The notes beneath the pieces were generated by a model. The model was not told where the DNA came from. It saw only the letters and a list, made by a program, of their open reading frames with translations, and did no database searches. 19,241 nucleotides of DNA from Zancudomyces culisetae. Lineage: Eukaryota; Kickxellomycota; Harpellomycetes; Harpellales; Legeriomycetaceae. The position numbers and the translations under genes were made by a program. Positions 18,898 through 19,241 of the stretch are shown in pieces (the stretch's first letter is position 1; every line of letters starts with the position of its first letter). Where the stretch lies: positions 1-19,241 of the forward strand of contig LSSK01001911.1 of assembly GCA_001969505.1 (NCBI GenBank), given 5' to 3'.

Positions 18898-19241
18898 TTT
18901 GCTTAATATCCCTCCTCCGATCCCTAGTTGATTAAATATTCAGACCTTTTCTGGCTTACAAATCACAATGCAAGATGTTTTACTGTAATACAATTAATAT
19001 CCCAATTATACTGGTATTGATACTCCCATCCCTATTTTACACCCTATATCCTTTCTTCCATTAATAGTGAAAACAATTATTGAGAACTATTCCGCAGGTA
19101 CAAAATAGTTTAAAAAAAATAGCACCAGCTAATAGAATTGCTGTGTTTTCCATGGGTTCTGATTTCCTTACGCAAATTCCATGAAAAATAAATAAATTAC
19201 AGCAAATTGTTTATTGGTGTGTCTGTTTTGGATCAAAACTA
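18898..19241. other. Upstream flank of PMS1
   Basis: AT-rich sequence reaching the window edge. It presumably holds the PMS1 promoter. No TATA-like element is clear and no other gene is seen. Confidence 0.45.

Overview
This is a eukaryotic nuclear window and almost certainly fungal. It is AT-rich, its genes carry short GT..AG introns (53-250 nt), and it encodes secreted proteins with a chitin-binding-type cysteine module and Kex2-type KR cleavage sites. The retained introns and the bromodomain/WD-repeat (PHIP/BRWD-type) gene argue against a reduced budding yeast. The CBM19-like module and base composition suggest an early-diverging filamentous fungus (Mucoromycota or Zoopagomycota), but that placement is inference only.

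Layout. (1) 1-2534: mostly non-coding AT-rich DNA with two weak small-gene candidates (356-547 +, 717-1070 -). (2) 2535-7355: a small cluster of three secreted-protein genes. The first is a two-exon CBM19-like gene (2535-3212 +), the second an unrecognised signal-peptide protein on the other strand (3752-4354 -), and the third an intronless paralogue of the first (6606-7355 +). The two paralogues share nearly the same signal-peptide core and exactly the same six-cysteine spacing, while their middle regions are unrelated low-complexity sequence (Asp/Tyr/Lys, His/Lys/Asp, Asn/Tyr). All three carry a KR-G site. (3) 7815-12974 (-): a three-exon gene for a 1649-residue PHIP/BRWD-like protein with an N-terminal segment, WD40 propeller, cryptic-Tudor-like region, one bromodomain and very long Ser/Thr/Asn-rich disordered stretches. 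(4) 12975-14834: gene-free AT-rich spacer. (5) 14835-18897 (-): a complete twelve-exon PMS1 (MutL-homologue mismatch repair endonuclease) gene of 826 residues. I reconstructed it exon by exon; every junction keeps frame and every family motif is present. (6) 18898-19241: upstream flank of PMS1.

The two large genes are chromatin/genome-maintenance genes and appear unrelated to the secreted cluster. The most unusual material is the secreted cluster: conserved ends with rapidly changing centres, predicted Kex2 processing into distinct peptides, and an intron whose donor lies in a decayed copy of an exonic 24-nt repeat. All fourteen well-supported introns in the window end in TAG.
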